Positions 1 to 7,641 of a DNA stretch of 64,000 nucleotides are shown here, piece after piece. Position numbers and translations under genes: made by a program. The notes under the pieces are model-generated. The model saw only the letters and a list, made by a program, of their open reading frames with translations, was not told the DNA's origin and made no database searches. The DNA is from JASHPR01 sp963833885 (lineage in GTDB: Bacteria; Actinomycetota; Actinomycetes; Streptosporangiales; Streptosporangiaceae). The stretch is taken from the NCBI GenBank assembly GCA_963833885.1, contig CAWHZU010000001.1, positions 62,001 to 126,000 on the forward strand, in the 5' to 3' direction. How positions within the stretch are numbered: position 1 is the first letter of the stretch; each line of letters starts with the position of its first letter.

Positions 1-414
1 CCGTCGGTCGCCGCGGCCTGCGGGCGGCGGGTGGCGGGCCTGGCCGGGCCCCGCCGGCCTCGCAAGGCAGGCGTGGTGCCCGGGTCGGGCCGGCCTCGCT
101 CGGCGCCATGGCCGTGGTGATGCCGTGCGGGCGCGCGGCGGCGCCGGGAATTGTCGGGCATGAGCGAACACGTCTCCATCGGTAGCTCGTGGGCCGCGGC
201 GAGCTCAGACACACCGACCACAACGGCGGCGAAGGGCTCGCCGAGAATCGGACTGCTCACACAAGCGACCGCGCGGGCTGCTCGCCCGCCGGAGCAGCGG
301 TGAAAATGCACCGCTCTGGATTCCAACTCTAACAGCAGGCCAGCTGTTCCCGCTTTGCGGTGGTTCCGGGCCGGACGGCGCGATAACGTCACAGGACCGG
401 ACCCAGGAGAGCGC
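1..414. other. No gene recognised at left edge
   Basis: I see no convincing coding region here. The frame open from base 1 ends at 118-120, and the longer third frame is a short Arg/Gly/Ala-rich reading with no recognisable motif. The last part (about 300-414) is less GC-rich and presumably holds the promoter of the SIMPL gene that follows. Confidence 0.4.
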
Positions 415-1107
415 ATGGCACAGCACCCGGTGCTCGCCGTCAAAGGCGAAGCAGTCCTCGAGGTTGACCCAGAGATCGCGCGCATCGAGGTGAGCGTCGC
501 GGCCGTCGGCAGCGACCAGGCCAAGACGCTCCAGCTCCTCAACGAACGCGCCGCCGCGGTCGACAAGGTGCTGGCCGGCTATCCGGACGCGATCGAGAAG
601 ACCGAGACCCGGGGAGTCCGGGTCAGTCCTCAGCTGACCAGCCGCGCCACCCGTGGCCAGCCCATGAACTATCACGGCGCCGTCTACCACGCGATCACGG
701 TCACCGGGTTCGACCGGCTGGGCGAGCTGATGGCCCAGCTTTCCGAGCAGGACCAGGCCGAGGTCGGGGGGCCATGGTGGGCGCTGCGGACGGGCAGCCC
801 GGTGCACGGCCGCGTCCGTGTCGCGGCGGTCAGGGACGCCGTGCGGCGCGCCAGGGACTATGCGGCGGCGCTCGGCAGCGAGCTGTCCGGCCTGGTCGAG
901 GTCGCCGACTCCAGGCTGCTGTCGGACTCGCGCGGTCAGGCAGAAGTCATCGGCCAGCATTCGGCCCGGCTGCCGCACCGGGTGCGCGCGAGCGCGCCGG
1001 AGGACTTCAGCATCGACCTGGTTCCGGCCAAGCAGGTGGTGCGGGCGACCGTCGAGGCCAGGTTCACGATCGCCGAGCCGGACCTGGCCGCCGTCGACGT
1101 GGGCTGA
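415..1107 (+). CDS. SIMPL (DUF541) domain protein
   Basis: A 230-residue protein of the SIMPL/DUF541 family, usually cell-envelope or periplasm-associated proteins of poorly defined role, some linked to oxidative stress. The N-terminus shows the typical opening (VKGEAVLEVDPEIARIEV), followed by the alternating strand-helix pattern with a long helix ending in LNERAAAVDKVL and then an ETRGVRVSP strand. The C-terminal strand VRATVEARFTI matches the end of the family fold. I chose ATG at 415 because AGGAGA lies at 405-410; an in-frame GTG at 355 has no such site. No signal peptide is visible, so this copy is probably cytoplasmic. It is a stand-alone gene, convergent with the gluconokinase. Confidence 0.8.
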   Translation: MAQHPVLAVKGEAVLEVDPEIARIEVSVAAVGSDQAKTLQLLNERAAAVDKVLAGYPDAIEKTETRGVRVSPQLTSRATRGQPMNYHGAVYHAITVTGFDRLGELMAQLSEQDQAEVGGPWWALRTGSPVHGRVRVAAVRDAVRRARDYAAALGSELSGLVEVADSRLLSDSRGQAEVIGQHSARLPHRVRASAPEDFSIDLVPAKQVVRATVEARFTIAEPDLAAVDVG

Positions 1108-1146
1108 TCCGCCGGGTGGCCCGCTCCGAGGGGCACCCGGCCGACC

Positions 1147-1656
1147 CTACGTATCCTCGGCCACCAGGCCGAGGCGGGCTGCTATCTCCTCCGCGAGCTG
1201 GCTAGGTGGCTTGGCGGCGTCGAGCACGATCAGCTGCGGGCTCTCCTGCGGCGGCTCGAGCTCGGCGAACTGGCTGTCCATCAGCACAGCGGTGAAGAAG
1301 TGGCCGTGCCGGGCGACCAGCCTGGCGTGCGCGAGTTCCCGGTCGAGTTCCAGGAATACCATTCGGGCCTCCGGCCGCCCGCTAAGCAGCTGGTCGCGGT
1401 AGCGCTGCTTCAGCGCCGAGCACCCGGCAACCGCTGATTCGCCCGCGGCGATGCGTTCATCCATCCACGCGGTGATCGCGTCCAGCCATGGTTCCCGGTC
1501 AGCATCGGTGAGCGGGACGCCGGACCGCATCTTGGCGATGTTCACCTGCGAATGAAACGCGTCGGCGTCCGCGAAGCGCCAATGCAGCATGTCGGCGAGC
1601 AGGACACCTACCGTCGTCTTGCCGCTGCCCGCCACGCCGCCGACTAGAACGATCAT
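1147..1656 (-). CDS. gntK: Gluconokinase
   Basis: Phosphorylates D-gluconate to 6-phosphogluconate using ATP, feeding the pentose phosphate pathway in the cytoplasm. The 169-residue length is normal for the GntK/thermoresistant gluconokinase family. The P-loop GGVAGSGKTT is at residues 6-15, followed by the family-typical DADAFHSQVNIAKMRSGVPL segment that binds gluconate, then DREPWL, and CSALKQRYRDQL, which corresponds to the usual C-SAL-xxYRD motif. HGHFF near residue 117 is also conserved. No gluconate permease or GntR regulator lies next to it; it is transcribed toward the SIMPL gene. Assignment is firm. Confidence 0.93.
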   Translation of the reverse strand: MIVLVGGVAGSGKTTVGVLLADMLHWRFADADAFHSQVNIAKMRSGVPLTDADREPWLDAITAWMDERIAAGESAVAGCSALKQRYRDQLLSGRPEARMVFLELDRELAHARLVARHGHFFTAVLMDSQFAELEPPQESPQLIVLDAAKPPSQLAEEIAARLGLVAEDT

Positions 1657-1689
1657 GTTGGCGCCAGCATAGCGGGACGGCTTCCCGGG

Positions 1690-2376
1690 TCACGGGATCT
1701 GTGCGGCAACGCGGCGGGCCCAGCGCAACTGGCGGAGCCTGGCGACCCCGGCCAGGGTCAACAGCAGCCCAGTCCCGCCCAGCACCAGCCACGGAACCGG
1801 CGACCCGGCGCCGGGCCTCGGTGTGGCAGCGGCGGGCGGACTCGGGGTGCTGCCGGCAGCCACCGTCCCGGCCCCGCGAGGATCGCCCGCAACGCTGATC
1901 GCCAGGTGGCGGTGGCCGCCGAGAACGACCAGGGTGGTGCGGCTGCCAGCGACCAGTGTCACCCGGGTGGCCGCGCGCTCGCCGGGACCGGCGGCCCGCA
2001 CGGTCCAGGTGCCTGGGCGCACCGAACGGTACGGCGTGATGCTGGCGAAGGCCTGGTCGTGAGACAGGGTGTGGTGGTTCAGGGTCACGCTCACCCGGCG
2101 TGGCCGCGCCGCCGCCTGCATCACGCGCACCATGGCCCGGCGCGGATGATGCTGCTGGCTCGACCCGGCGGGGCTGCGCGCCTTGCGGTCCGATGACCCG
2201 GTGCTTGCGTTGAGCGGTCCAGCGTCACCGTGTGACGCCGCGGATGCCGCGGTGGCGGTGGCGGAAACGGTCGGAGCGGCAGAAAAGGCAGCGGGGATGA
2301 CGTACCCCAGCAGGGCCCAGACCACCACGACCGCGAGCGGCTGCGCCATTCGTAATGCCTTGCTGGATCTGTTCAT
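1690..2376 (-). CDS. DUF4397-type surface-anchored protein
   Basis: A 228-residue exported protein. Residues about 13-35 form a signal-anchor helix, followed by a Ser/Ala/Thr-rich linker. Residues about 95-160 resemble the DUF4397 beta-sandwich: VSVTLNHHTL, then YRSVRPGTWTVRAAG and a strand ending in the AGSRTTLVVLGG turn. A Pro/Ala-rich spacer leads to a C-terminal membrane helix (VPWLVLGGTGLLLTLAGVA) with a basic tail, the layout of a membrane-anchored extracytoplasmic domain. AGGAGGAAC precedes the ATG at 2376. The DUF4397 region is short (only one domain, where relatives often have two) and the family has no defined biochemical role, so function stays unknown. Confidence 0.72.
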   Translation of the reverse strand: MNRSSKALRMAQPLAVVVVWALLGYVIPAAFSAAPTVSATATAASAASHGDAGPLNASTGSSDRKARSPAGSSQQHHPRRAMVRVMQAAARPRRVSVTLNHHTLSHDQAFASITPYRSVRPGTWTVRAAGPGERAATRVTLVAGSRTTLVVLGGHRHLAISVAGDPRGAGTVAAGSTPSPPAAATPRPGAGSPVPWLVLGGTGLLLTLAGVARLRQLRWARRVAAQIP

Positions 2377-2838
2377 TTGTTCCTCCTCATGGCCCGGGTA
2401 GCCGGGTTCTCGCCCGGGCCGCCTTTGTCACGCCTCCAGGTCGGCCCGTTCGTCCTGCCCGGTTCAACCGGGATGCGCAAGATGGCGACCGGCCATGTCG
2501 GGCGCAATCCGCAACTTGCGTCCGGTAACACGCACATCGATTGTTTTCGACAGCACCCGACTCCCTCGTTGCAAAGCAGGCGGCGGTGACACGAGGGATT
2601 TATAACACGAGCCGGGCGGCGGTAGCACCCTTTCCACAGTTGCAATCTGCAAAACGCATGCCAGATTGGAAGCAAATGTTAATAGCGAGCCGATAGTAGC
2701 CGGTGGCCATTCCGTTTGCTTTAGGCCGCTTTACAGGCATCGGCACCGCTTGGTGCCGCTCGGCCACCGCGCCGGCCCTGCGCTGATCACGCCAGCCGTC
2801 CGATCGATTCCGGCGCCGCATGGTGGCCCCAATAAGTT
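2377..2838. other. Non-coding interval, long leader of DUF4397 gene
   Basis: About 460 bases without a credible gene. Bases about 2600-2730 are clearly poorer in GC than the surroundings and probably hold the minus-strand promoter of the DUF4397 gene, which would give it a leader of some 200-300 nt. A short inverted repeat (CCCGG-TTCAA-CCGGG) lies at about 2458-2472. I could not match the leader to any riboswitch family I know. Confidence 0.35.
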
Positions 2839-2867
2839 CGGGGCGGCTCGCAAAGCGAGCCGCCCCG
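2839..2867 (-). terminator. Terminator hairpin after cold-shock gene
   Basis: Perfect 13-bp stem (2839-2851 with 2855-2867) and an AAA/TTT loop, 29 bases past the stop of the cold-shock gene. There is no long T run, as is common in actinomycetes. Confidence 0.75.
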
Positions 2868-2896
2868 GGTTAGGCCGCGTGGCCAAGGCCGCTAGG

Positions 2897-3100
2897 TCAG
2901 AGCGGACGGACCTGCTCAGCCTGCGGGCCCTTTGCGCCCTGGCCGGCGGTGAACTCGACCCGCTGGTTCTCCTGAAGCGTGCGGAAGCCATCGATTTCAA
3001 TGGCGGTGTGGTGGACGAAGACGTCGGCTGTGCCATCGTCTGGTGCGATAAAACCGTAACCTTTGTCGGCGTTGAACCACTTTACGGTGCCCTGAGGCAT
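2897..3100 (-). CDS. csp: Cold-shock protein, CspA family
   Basis: A 67-residue single OB-fold protein that binds single-stranded RNA/DNA and melts mRNA structure. The two nucleic-acid-binding motifs are plain: RNP1-like KGYGFIAPD (residues about 13-21) and RNP2-like DVFVHHTAI (26-34). The start MPQGTVKWFNADKG is typical for actinobacterial Csp. AGGAGAA precedes the ATG at 3100. Family members are usually 65-70 residues, so it is full length. The unusually long intergenic region upstream could carry a cold-responsive leader. It is monocistronic, ending at the hairpin downstream. Confidence 0.95.
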   Translation of the reverse strand: MPQGTVKWFNADKGYGFIAPDDGTADVFVHHTAIEIDGFRTLQENQRVEFTAGQGAKGPQAEQVRPL

Positions 3101-3514
3101 GTACTTTCTCCTACGGTACGATCTCCGGAATCCTCTTCTGAGAACCCGGGTTGCCGCGACGCTGTGCCTGTTTCAGAGGCCGGGGCCTCCGGAAGCCGTG
3201 AGATCCGCTCTCGGATCTCGCAGGCGCATGCCGCAAGTGAAGCTAAGGATGCAACCAGGGCCCATCAAACACCATCCCGGGTTCCGATGTTCCCTGGTCT
3301 TGTCAGTTTGCCGTTTTGTCCCGCGGGCTGTGCCCGCGGGTGGTTTGGCTTTGGCCGATCCGGAAGGGCATCCCGGCAGGTGTGGTGATTTGGCTGACTT
3401 GCGCAAGGCCTGTAGGTGTGCCGGTTTGGGAGGACGGGGGGCCCCGCGGGTGCTGGTTCTGGGCGAACGAGGGGGTGGTTTCCTCCTGCATGTGTGCTGG
3501 TTTGGGGGGGCTCG
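3101..3514. other. csp upstream region with repeated CCAAACC-like motif
   Basis: About 410 bases without a gene. On the minus strand a motif close to CCAAACCNGCAC recurs roughly every 30-60 bases between about 3340 and 3510 (around 3341, 3390, 3423, 3455, 3476 and 3500), with variants. A perfect 8-bp hairpin (3320-3327 with 3333-3340) sits in the middle. The region nearest the csp ATG presumably holds its promoter and 5' leader. I do not recognise the repeated motif as a known operator. Confidence 0.4.
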
Positions 3515-3533
3515 CGCGGGGTGTCGCCCCGCG
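3515..3533 (-). terminator. Terminator hairpin after MDMPI gene
   Basis: A 7-bp all-GC stem (3515-3521 with 3527-3533) with a 5-nt loop lies 10 bases past the stop of the minus-strand enzyme gene. No T run follows. Confidence 0.5.
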
Positions 3534-3542
3534 GGCCGGGCT

Positions 3543-4241
3543 TCAGCCGAACAATGGCAGCCGGTCGGCCAGCTCGCCTATCGCCGACCTTTCCGCCGCG
3601 GCAACCGGCGCCCGGCCGGTTCCCTTGAGGGCGTAGGTGGCGTCATCCCAGTCGCCCGGCATGGGGGTCCCGAGCAGGCCGTCGAGGACCTGCCGCACCA
3701 GCGCCAGCGAGGCCGGATCTGGCGGCGGGGCAGCGGGCAGCCGCACGGTCAGGTCGAGATAATGAACCGCCGCTTCCACCGCGAGCGTGGCGATGAAGTC
3801 GGCCGTGCTCAGCGCGTGGCCCTGGGTGGCCACGGCCGGGTGCGGGCAGGCGCGCGCGGCCCGGCACGCTGCCGCGGCGGTCTCCCGCCACTCCCACGCC
3901 AGGGCGCCGGGCGGGTAGGCCGAGGCGACGATCCTGACGTGCCGGGCGTGCGCCGCCGCCTGTGCGGCGCCGAGGGCCTCGTGCTCGCCACTGCCCGGGC
4001 CATAGGACCGCCAGTACGAGACGGCGTCGGCATCGGTCGGGCCCGCAGCCGGGCTGGCGAAGGCGCGCAGCGCCCGCCTCGCGTCGAGCAGCTGGTGATA
4101 CAGGACGTCGCCGACGGCCCAGCCCGCGCAGCGGCTGGGCAGCATCAGATCCGCGTCGCTGAGCCCGTCGGCGACCGTGGCGACGTTCTGGTACACCGCC
4201 TCCAGCGCGTCTTCGGCCGCGGCACGGTCAAGCTCGCTCAT
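3543..4241 (-). CDS. Mycothiol-dependent maleylpyruvate isomerase-family protein (DinB-like)
   Basis: A 232-residue protein of the MDMPI/DinB-like four-helix-bundle family; studied members use mycothiol as cofactor and a metal held by His residues. The N-terminal helix, the CAGWAVGDVLYHQLLDARRAL segment with the expected metal-ligand His, and the later AVEAAVHYLDL helix with a second His are visible. The start ATG at 4241 fits the family; the frame stays open farther upstream only because it lies over the TetR gene. It follows the TetR gene by 23 bases on the same strand, so the two are probably co-transcribed. Its actual substrate cannot be told from sequence; thiol-linked detoxification is an inference from the neighbouring drug exporter. 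Confidence 0.78.
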   Translation of the reverse strand: MSELDRAAAEDALEAVYQNVATVADGLSDADLMLPSRCAGWAVGDVLYHQLLDARRALRAFASPAAGPTDADAVSYWRSYGPGSGEHEALGAAQAAAHARHVRIVASAYPPGALAWEWRETAAAACRAARACPHPAVATQGHALSTADFIATLAVEAAVHYLDLTVRLPAAPPPDPASLALVRQVLDGLLGTPMPGDWDDATYALKGTGRAPVAAAERSAIGELADRLPLFG

Positions 4242-4264
4242 GCCGGGCAATTCTGCCACCCGGG

Positions 4265-5287
4265 TTACGCCGGCCCGCCGCCCGACAGCGCCGCGATCTT
4301 CTCGGCGATCCCGTCGATGACGCAGTCGAGGCCGAACTCGAACCGCTCGTCCCTGGTCTCCTCGGCGTCCGGGTCGATGCCAGCGTCGAGGAACCTGACC
4401 ACGTGGGTGAACCGGCCGTCGGCGTCGAGCCGGTTCCGCCAGGCATCCCGCATGGGCTCCCATGCTTCCTCGGTGACGTCGGCGCGTTCCTCGTCGCGCT
4501 GGACGCGTGCCTCCTGCATCTCGCGCAGCGCCGAGCCCATGACGTAGGTCTGCACGGTGCCCAGGACGCTCATGGCCGTGGCGATGTCGAGACCGAGGCC
4601 GTCCAGCGCGCCCAGATGGCGGTCCATGTGCAGCAGAGTGTTCGGCCCGAGCGGCGGCCGCCCGCCGATGAAGTCCATGACCCAGGCGTGGCGCAGCAGC
4701 ATAGCCCGCTCATTGCGGGCCTGCGTCCGCAGGTCGGCCCGCCAGTCGCCGGTCGGCTCGTGCACCTCGATCTCCCCGATCAGGGCGTCGAGCATCAGGT
4801 CGAGCAGTTGCTCCTTGTTCGCCACGTGCCAGTACAGGGACATCGTGCCCGCCCTGAGCACCTGGGCGATCCGCCGCATGCTGATCGCGCCGGAGCCCTC
4901 GGCGTCGGCGATCGCGATTGCCGCGTCCACGATCTCCGCCCGCGACAAGGCGGGAGCCGTCCGGTTCCGGCCGCGGCCACGCTGATCACGCCCGGCGCTG
5001 TCGTGCAGCATCCGGTGTACCCGGGTGCCGCGGTCGCGCCATCCCGGGCCCATGAGCGGAGGCCAGAGCTCGTCCGGGTCGGCCGTGGAATCCCCACTCC
5101 GTTCCTGACCCGGATTCCCGAGCTGCGGGCCGGCCCGGCGGCGCTGCGCCTGAGCCTGCCGGCGCTGCTGCTGGGCCTGCCTGAGCTCGCGCTGCTGCGC
5201 CCGCTGGCGCTCCATCTCGGCCTGCCTGCGCTGCCGCTCGGTTTCCGCCCGCTGCTGATCTGCCGTTCTGCTGTCTCGATCCGGCAC
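4265..5287 (-). CDS. TetR-family regulator with long Gln/Arg-rich N-terminus
   Basis: A 340-residue repressor of the TetR family, TetR_C_1-like ligand domain. The DNA-binding domain is at about residues 115-160: LSRAEIVDAAIAIADAEG, then ISMRRIAQVL and the recognition helix MSLYWHVANKEQLLDLML. The C-terminal half is the helical ligand-binding and dimerisation domain. The first ~110 residues are unusual: a charged stretch of Gln and Arg (about residues 12-52, probably coiled-coil or disordered), where close relatives have only 10-30 residues. The start is GTG at 5287; a later start is possible. It is divergent from a DrrAB-like transporter, and palindromic GTAC sites lie between them, so it most likely represses the transporter and itself. 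Confidence 0.85.
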   Translation of the reverse strand: MPDRDSRTADQQRAETERQRRQAEMERQRAQQRELRQAQQQRRQAQAQRRRAGPQLGNPGQERSGDSTADPDELWPPLMGPGWRDRGTRVHRMLHDSAGRDQRGRGRNRTAPALSRAEIVDAAIAIADAEGSGAISMRRIAQVLRAGTMSLYWHVANKEQLLDLMLDALIGEIEVHEPTGDWRADLRTQARNERAMLLRHAWVMDFIGGRPPLGPNTLLHMDRHLGALDGLGLDIATAMSVLGTVQTYVMGSALREMQEARVQRDEERADVTEEAWEPMRDAWRNRLDADGRFTHVVRFLDAGIDPDAEETRDERFEFGLDCVIDGIAEKIAALSGGGPA

Positions 5288-5313
5288 GCTGCTTCCCGTT
5301 CCAGGTGGTCGTC

Positions 5314-5372
5314 TTGACTCTCGTACATCGTACTGTATAGTACAGCGTACTAACGAAACCCGTACGCCGTAC
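5314..5372 (+). promoter_or_regulatory. Promoter and TetR operator of the drrAB-like operon
   Basis: A near-consensus sigma-70-type promoter reads TTGACT (5314-5319), a 16-nt spacer and TATAGT (5336-5341). The -10 box lies inside the inverted repeat GTACTGTATAGTAC (5330-5343), and further GTAC half-sites occur at 5323, 5347, 5362 and 5369. A repressor bound there would block the polymerase. AGAGGAG (5374-5380) is the ribosome site of the ATPase gene. Confidence 0.75.
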
Positions 5373-5387
5373 CAGAGGAGATCACGG

Positions 5388-6365
5388 ATGAGCGAGACCT
5401 ACGCGATCGAGGCCGAGGGCCTGGTGAAGGTGTTCGGCCGGACCCGGGCGCTGGACGGCATCGACCTGCAGGTCAGAGCCGGGACGATCCTGGGCATGCT
5501 CGGGCCCAACGGCGCGGGCAAGACCACCACCGTCCGGGTGCTGACCACGCTGCTGCGACCCGACCTGGGAACCGCCCGGGTGGCGGGCTTCGACGTGCGC
5601 ACCGAGGCGGTCCAGGTGCGCCGCGAGATCGGCCTCACCGGCCAGTACGCGGCCCTGGACGAATCCCTCACCGGCCGGGCGAATCTGATCATGGTGGGCC
5701 AGCTGTGCCGCATGTCAAAGAAGCAGGCCAAGCAGCGTGCCGCCGAGCTGCTGGATGAGTTCGACCTGACCGACGCGGCGGACCGCGGGGTCAAGACGTA
5801 CTCGGGCGGCATGCGGCGGCGCCTCGACCTGGCCGCGAGCCTGGTGGCCCGGCCGAGCATCCTGTTCCTGGACGAGCCGACGACCGGCCTCGACCCGCGC
5901 AGCCGCGTGGTCACCTGGGCCGCCGTCCGCGCGCTGACCGCGACCGGGACGACGGTGCTGCTGACCACCCAGCACCTGGATGAGGCCGACCAGCTCGCCG
6001 ACTTGATCACGGTCGTCGACCACGGCCGGGTGATCGCTGAGGGCACCTCGGCCGGGCTGAAGGCCAAGGTGGGCGGCGAGCGAGTGCTGATCACCGTCGC
6101 CGCGCAATCCGACCTGGGCGCCGCGCGGAACGTGCTGGCCGGGATCGCCGACGGGCCGCCGCAGACCGACCCCGCAACGCGGACGGTCGAGGCGCCAGTC
6201 GACGGTGGCGCCCGGAGGATGCCGGAGATCGTGCGTGAACTCGACGCCGCCGGCGTGCTGCTGGACGACATCGGGATCCGGCGGCCCTCCCTTGACGACG
6301 TGTTCCTGACCCTGACCGGACGTGCCGCCGACACCGCGGCCGAGAGCGAGAAGGAGGCCGCATGA
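5388..6365 (+). CDS. DrrA-like drug-export ABC transporter ATPase
   Basis: A 325-residue ATP-binding subunit of the daunorubicin-resistance (DrrA) family of ABC exporters. Walker A is GPNGAGKTT (residues about 42-50), the signature motif is YSGGMRRRLDLA (about 138-149), Walker B is ILFLDEPTTGLDP (about 161-173), and the switch His is in TTQHLDEAD. The C-terminal ~90 residues form the DrrA-type extra domain ending in PSLDDVFLTLTG, typical of this group. It overlaps the permease gene by 4 bases (ATGA), so the two are translationally coupled. The divergent TetR gene and operator suggest induction by a toxic compound; which compound is unknown. Confidence 0.93.
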   Translation: MSETYAIEAEGLVKVFGRTRALDGIDLQVRAGTILGMLGPNGAGKTTTVRVLTTLLRPDLGTARVAGFDVRTEAVQVRREIGLTGQYAALDESLTGRANLIMVGQLCRMSKKQAKQRAAELLDEFDLTDAADRGVKTYSGGMRRRLDLAASLVARPSILFLDEPTTGLDPRSRVVTWAAVRALTATGTTVLLTTQHLDEADQLADLITVVDHGRVIAEGTSAGLKAKVGGERVLITVAAQSDLGAARNVLAGIADGPPQTDPATRTVEAPVDGGARRMPEIVRELDAAGVLLDDIGIRRPSLDDVFLTLTGRAADTAAESEKEAA

Positions 6366-7207
6366 CTACCATGTCCCTTCCCATACCTGCCGCGGCGGCG
6401 GAACCATGGCTGCTGCGTACCTGGTGGGCGCTGAAGAACAGCTGGGTACTGGCCCGGCGCAGCATCGCGAGGATCGCCCGCGAGCCCGAGCAGCTGCTCG
6501 ATGTGACGATCCAGCCGGTCATCTTCGTGCTGCTGTTTACCTACGTGTTCGGCTCCGCGATTCACCTGGCCGGCGGCGGCAGCTATCACCAGTTCCTGAT
6601 CAGCGGGATGTTCGGGATGACGATGGCGGGCACCGCTCCGGGCACCGCCGTCGGGATGACCACCGACATGTCAACGGGCCTGATCGACCGGTTCCGGGCA
6701 CTGCCGATCTCCCGGGCCGCGGTGCTGGCCGGACGCACCATGTCCGACCTCGCCACCCAGGTGCTCGGCATCGTGGTGCTTTCCGCGACCGGCCTGGCCG
6801 TGGGCTGGCGGATCGAGCACGGCATCGGCGACGCGCTGCTCGCGGCCGGCCTGGCGCTGCTGTTCGCGTTCGCGATGACCTGGCTGGGCGCCTGCGCCGG
6901 CATGCTGCTGCGCAGCCCGGAGACCGCGCAAGCGATGGGGTTCATCTTCTTCCTGCCGCTGGCGTTCGTGTCCAACGCGTTCGTGCCGACCCAGGGGATG
7001 CCGGCCTGGCTGCGTGGCTTCGCGAACTGGAACCCGATGAGCGCGGTCGCCGCCGCGTGCCGGAACCTGTTCGGCGGCAACGTGCCGACCCCGGACGCCT
7101 GGCCGATGCAGCACCCGGAGCTCGCCGTGCTCATCTGGTCGATCGGGCTGATCGCCGTGTTCGCCCCGACCGCCGTCTACCTGTACCGCCGCAAGGTGCT
7201 GCGCTGA
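6362..7207 (+). CDS. DrrB-like ABC-2 type permease
   Basis: A 281-residue integral membrane partner of the ATPase just upstream, ABC-2 family. Six membrane helices are visible, starting near residue 50 (PVIFVLLFTYVFG). The family-typical MTTDMSTGLIDRFRALPISR cytoplasmic loop follows helix 2, and the FVSNAFVPTQGMPAWLRGFANWNP segment precedes the last helix. These are hallmarks of DrrB and other ABC-2 drug exporters. Its length is normal. With the ATPase it should form a 2+2 exporter. It is the last gene of the operon; about 60 bases follow before the next promoter. Confidence 0.92.
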   Translation: MTTMSLPIPAAAAEPWLLRTWWALKNSWVLARRSIARIAREPEQLLDVTIQPVIFVLLFTYVFGSAIHLAGGGSYHQFLISGMFGMTMAGTAPGTAVGMTTDMSTGLIDRFRALPISRAAVLAGRTMSDLATQVLGIVVLSATGLAVGWRIEHGIGDALLAAGLALLFAFAMTWLGACAGMLLRSPETAQAMGFIFFLPLAFVSNAFVPTQGMPAWLRGFANWNPMSAVAAACRNLFGGNVPTPDAWPMQHPELAVLIWSIGLIAVFAPTAVYLYRRKVLR

Positions 7208-7268
7208 CCCGGCTGGCGCGCGCCGGAGGCCTCCCGGCGCGGGCCGGCATCGTTGCCGGAAAACCTGC

Positions 7269-7281
7269 TATCGTGCCTGAT
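7269..7281 (+). promoter_or_regulatory. -10 box of a probable leaderless transcript
   Basis: TATCGT (7269-7274) fits the actinobacterial TAnnnT -10 box. Counting from its last T as -7 puts the transcription start at 7281-7282, on or one base before the ATG at 7282. No Shine-Dalgarno sequence precedes that ATG. Both facts fit a leaderless mRNA, common in actinomycetes. The -35 region is not well conserved. Confidence 0.5.
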
Positions 7282-7641
7282 ATGCCGCACCGCTAGGGCT
7301 CTGAGACCCCCCGCCTGTACCTGATCACCCGCGCCGATCTGGCGCCCGGCACCCAGGTTTGCCACGCGGCGCACGCGGCACTTGATTTCGCCATTGCTCA
7401 CCCGGCCGTCACGGCTCGCTGGCATGCCGCCTCGAACACGCTGGTCGTGCTCGCCGCTCCGGACGAGCTTTCCCTGGGATGGCTGTGCGACGACGCCGCG
7501 GCGGCCGGCTTGCTTGTGGTCCGGTTCCACGAGCCCGACCTCGGCGGTGCGCTGACAGCGGCCGCGCTCGAGCCGGCCGCCGCCCGGCTGGTGTCCCGCC
7601 TCCCGCTCGCCTTCTCGCATGGAGAGGAGGTGAGAACATGA
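7282..7641 (+). CDS. Pth2/PTRHD1-like peptidyl-tRNA hydrolase with in-frame UAG at codon 5
   Basis: Read through the amber codon, this gives a 119-residue protein related to the Pth2/PTRHD1 fold, whose members cleave peptidyl-tRNA to free peptide and tRNA. After the UAG comes GSETPRLYLITRADLAPGTQ (residues 6-25), then VCHAAHAAL and SNTLVVLAAPDEL, followed by EPDLGGALTAAAL. Order and spacing match the family, including the RADL-PG and C-H-A-A-H-A features. The first codons are Met-Pro-His-Arg, then UAG (7294-7296), then an open frame to TGA at 7639-7641. No ATG, GTG or TTG lies between the UAG and the conserved core; only a CTG at 7315 could serve. A leaderless-type promoter ends exactly at the ATG. 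A tRNA with the CUA anticodon lies 350 bases downstream. It may therefore be expressed by amber readthrough; a mutated start region is the alternative. Confidence 0.7.

Noticed and set aside
205..978. Long minus-strand open frame opposite the SIMPL gene
   Set aside because: Arg/Pro/Ala-rich shadow with no family; typical of GC-rich DNA.
2458..2472. CCCGG-TTCAA-CCGGG as a tRNA T-arm
   Set aside because: The loop is only 5 nt and no acceptor or anticodon arm can be built around it.
5399..6589. Minus-strand frame of 396 codons opposite the ABC ATPase
   Set aside because: Ser/Arg/Pro-rich shadow; the plus strand has all ABC motifs.
7300..7345. TPP-riboswitch-like words (CTGAGA followed by ACCTGATC)
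   Set aside because: They lie inside the conserved coding part of the Pth2-like gene; the 5' stem and the rest of the THI element are absent, and no thiamine gene is near.
7282..7641. Treating the Pth2-like gene as a simple pseudogene
   Set aside because: Only one stop interrupts it, the rest is intact and well-coded, a leaderless promoter fits the ATG, and a tRNA able to read that stop lies next to it.
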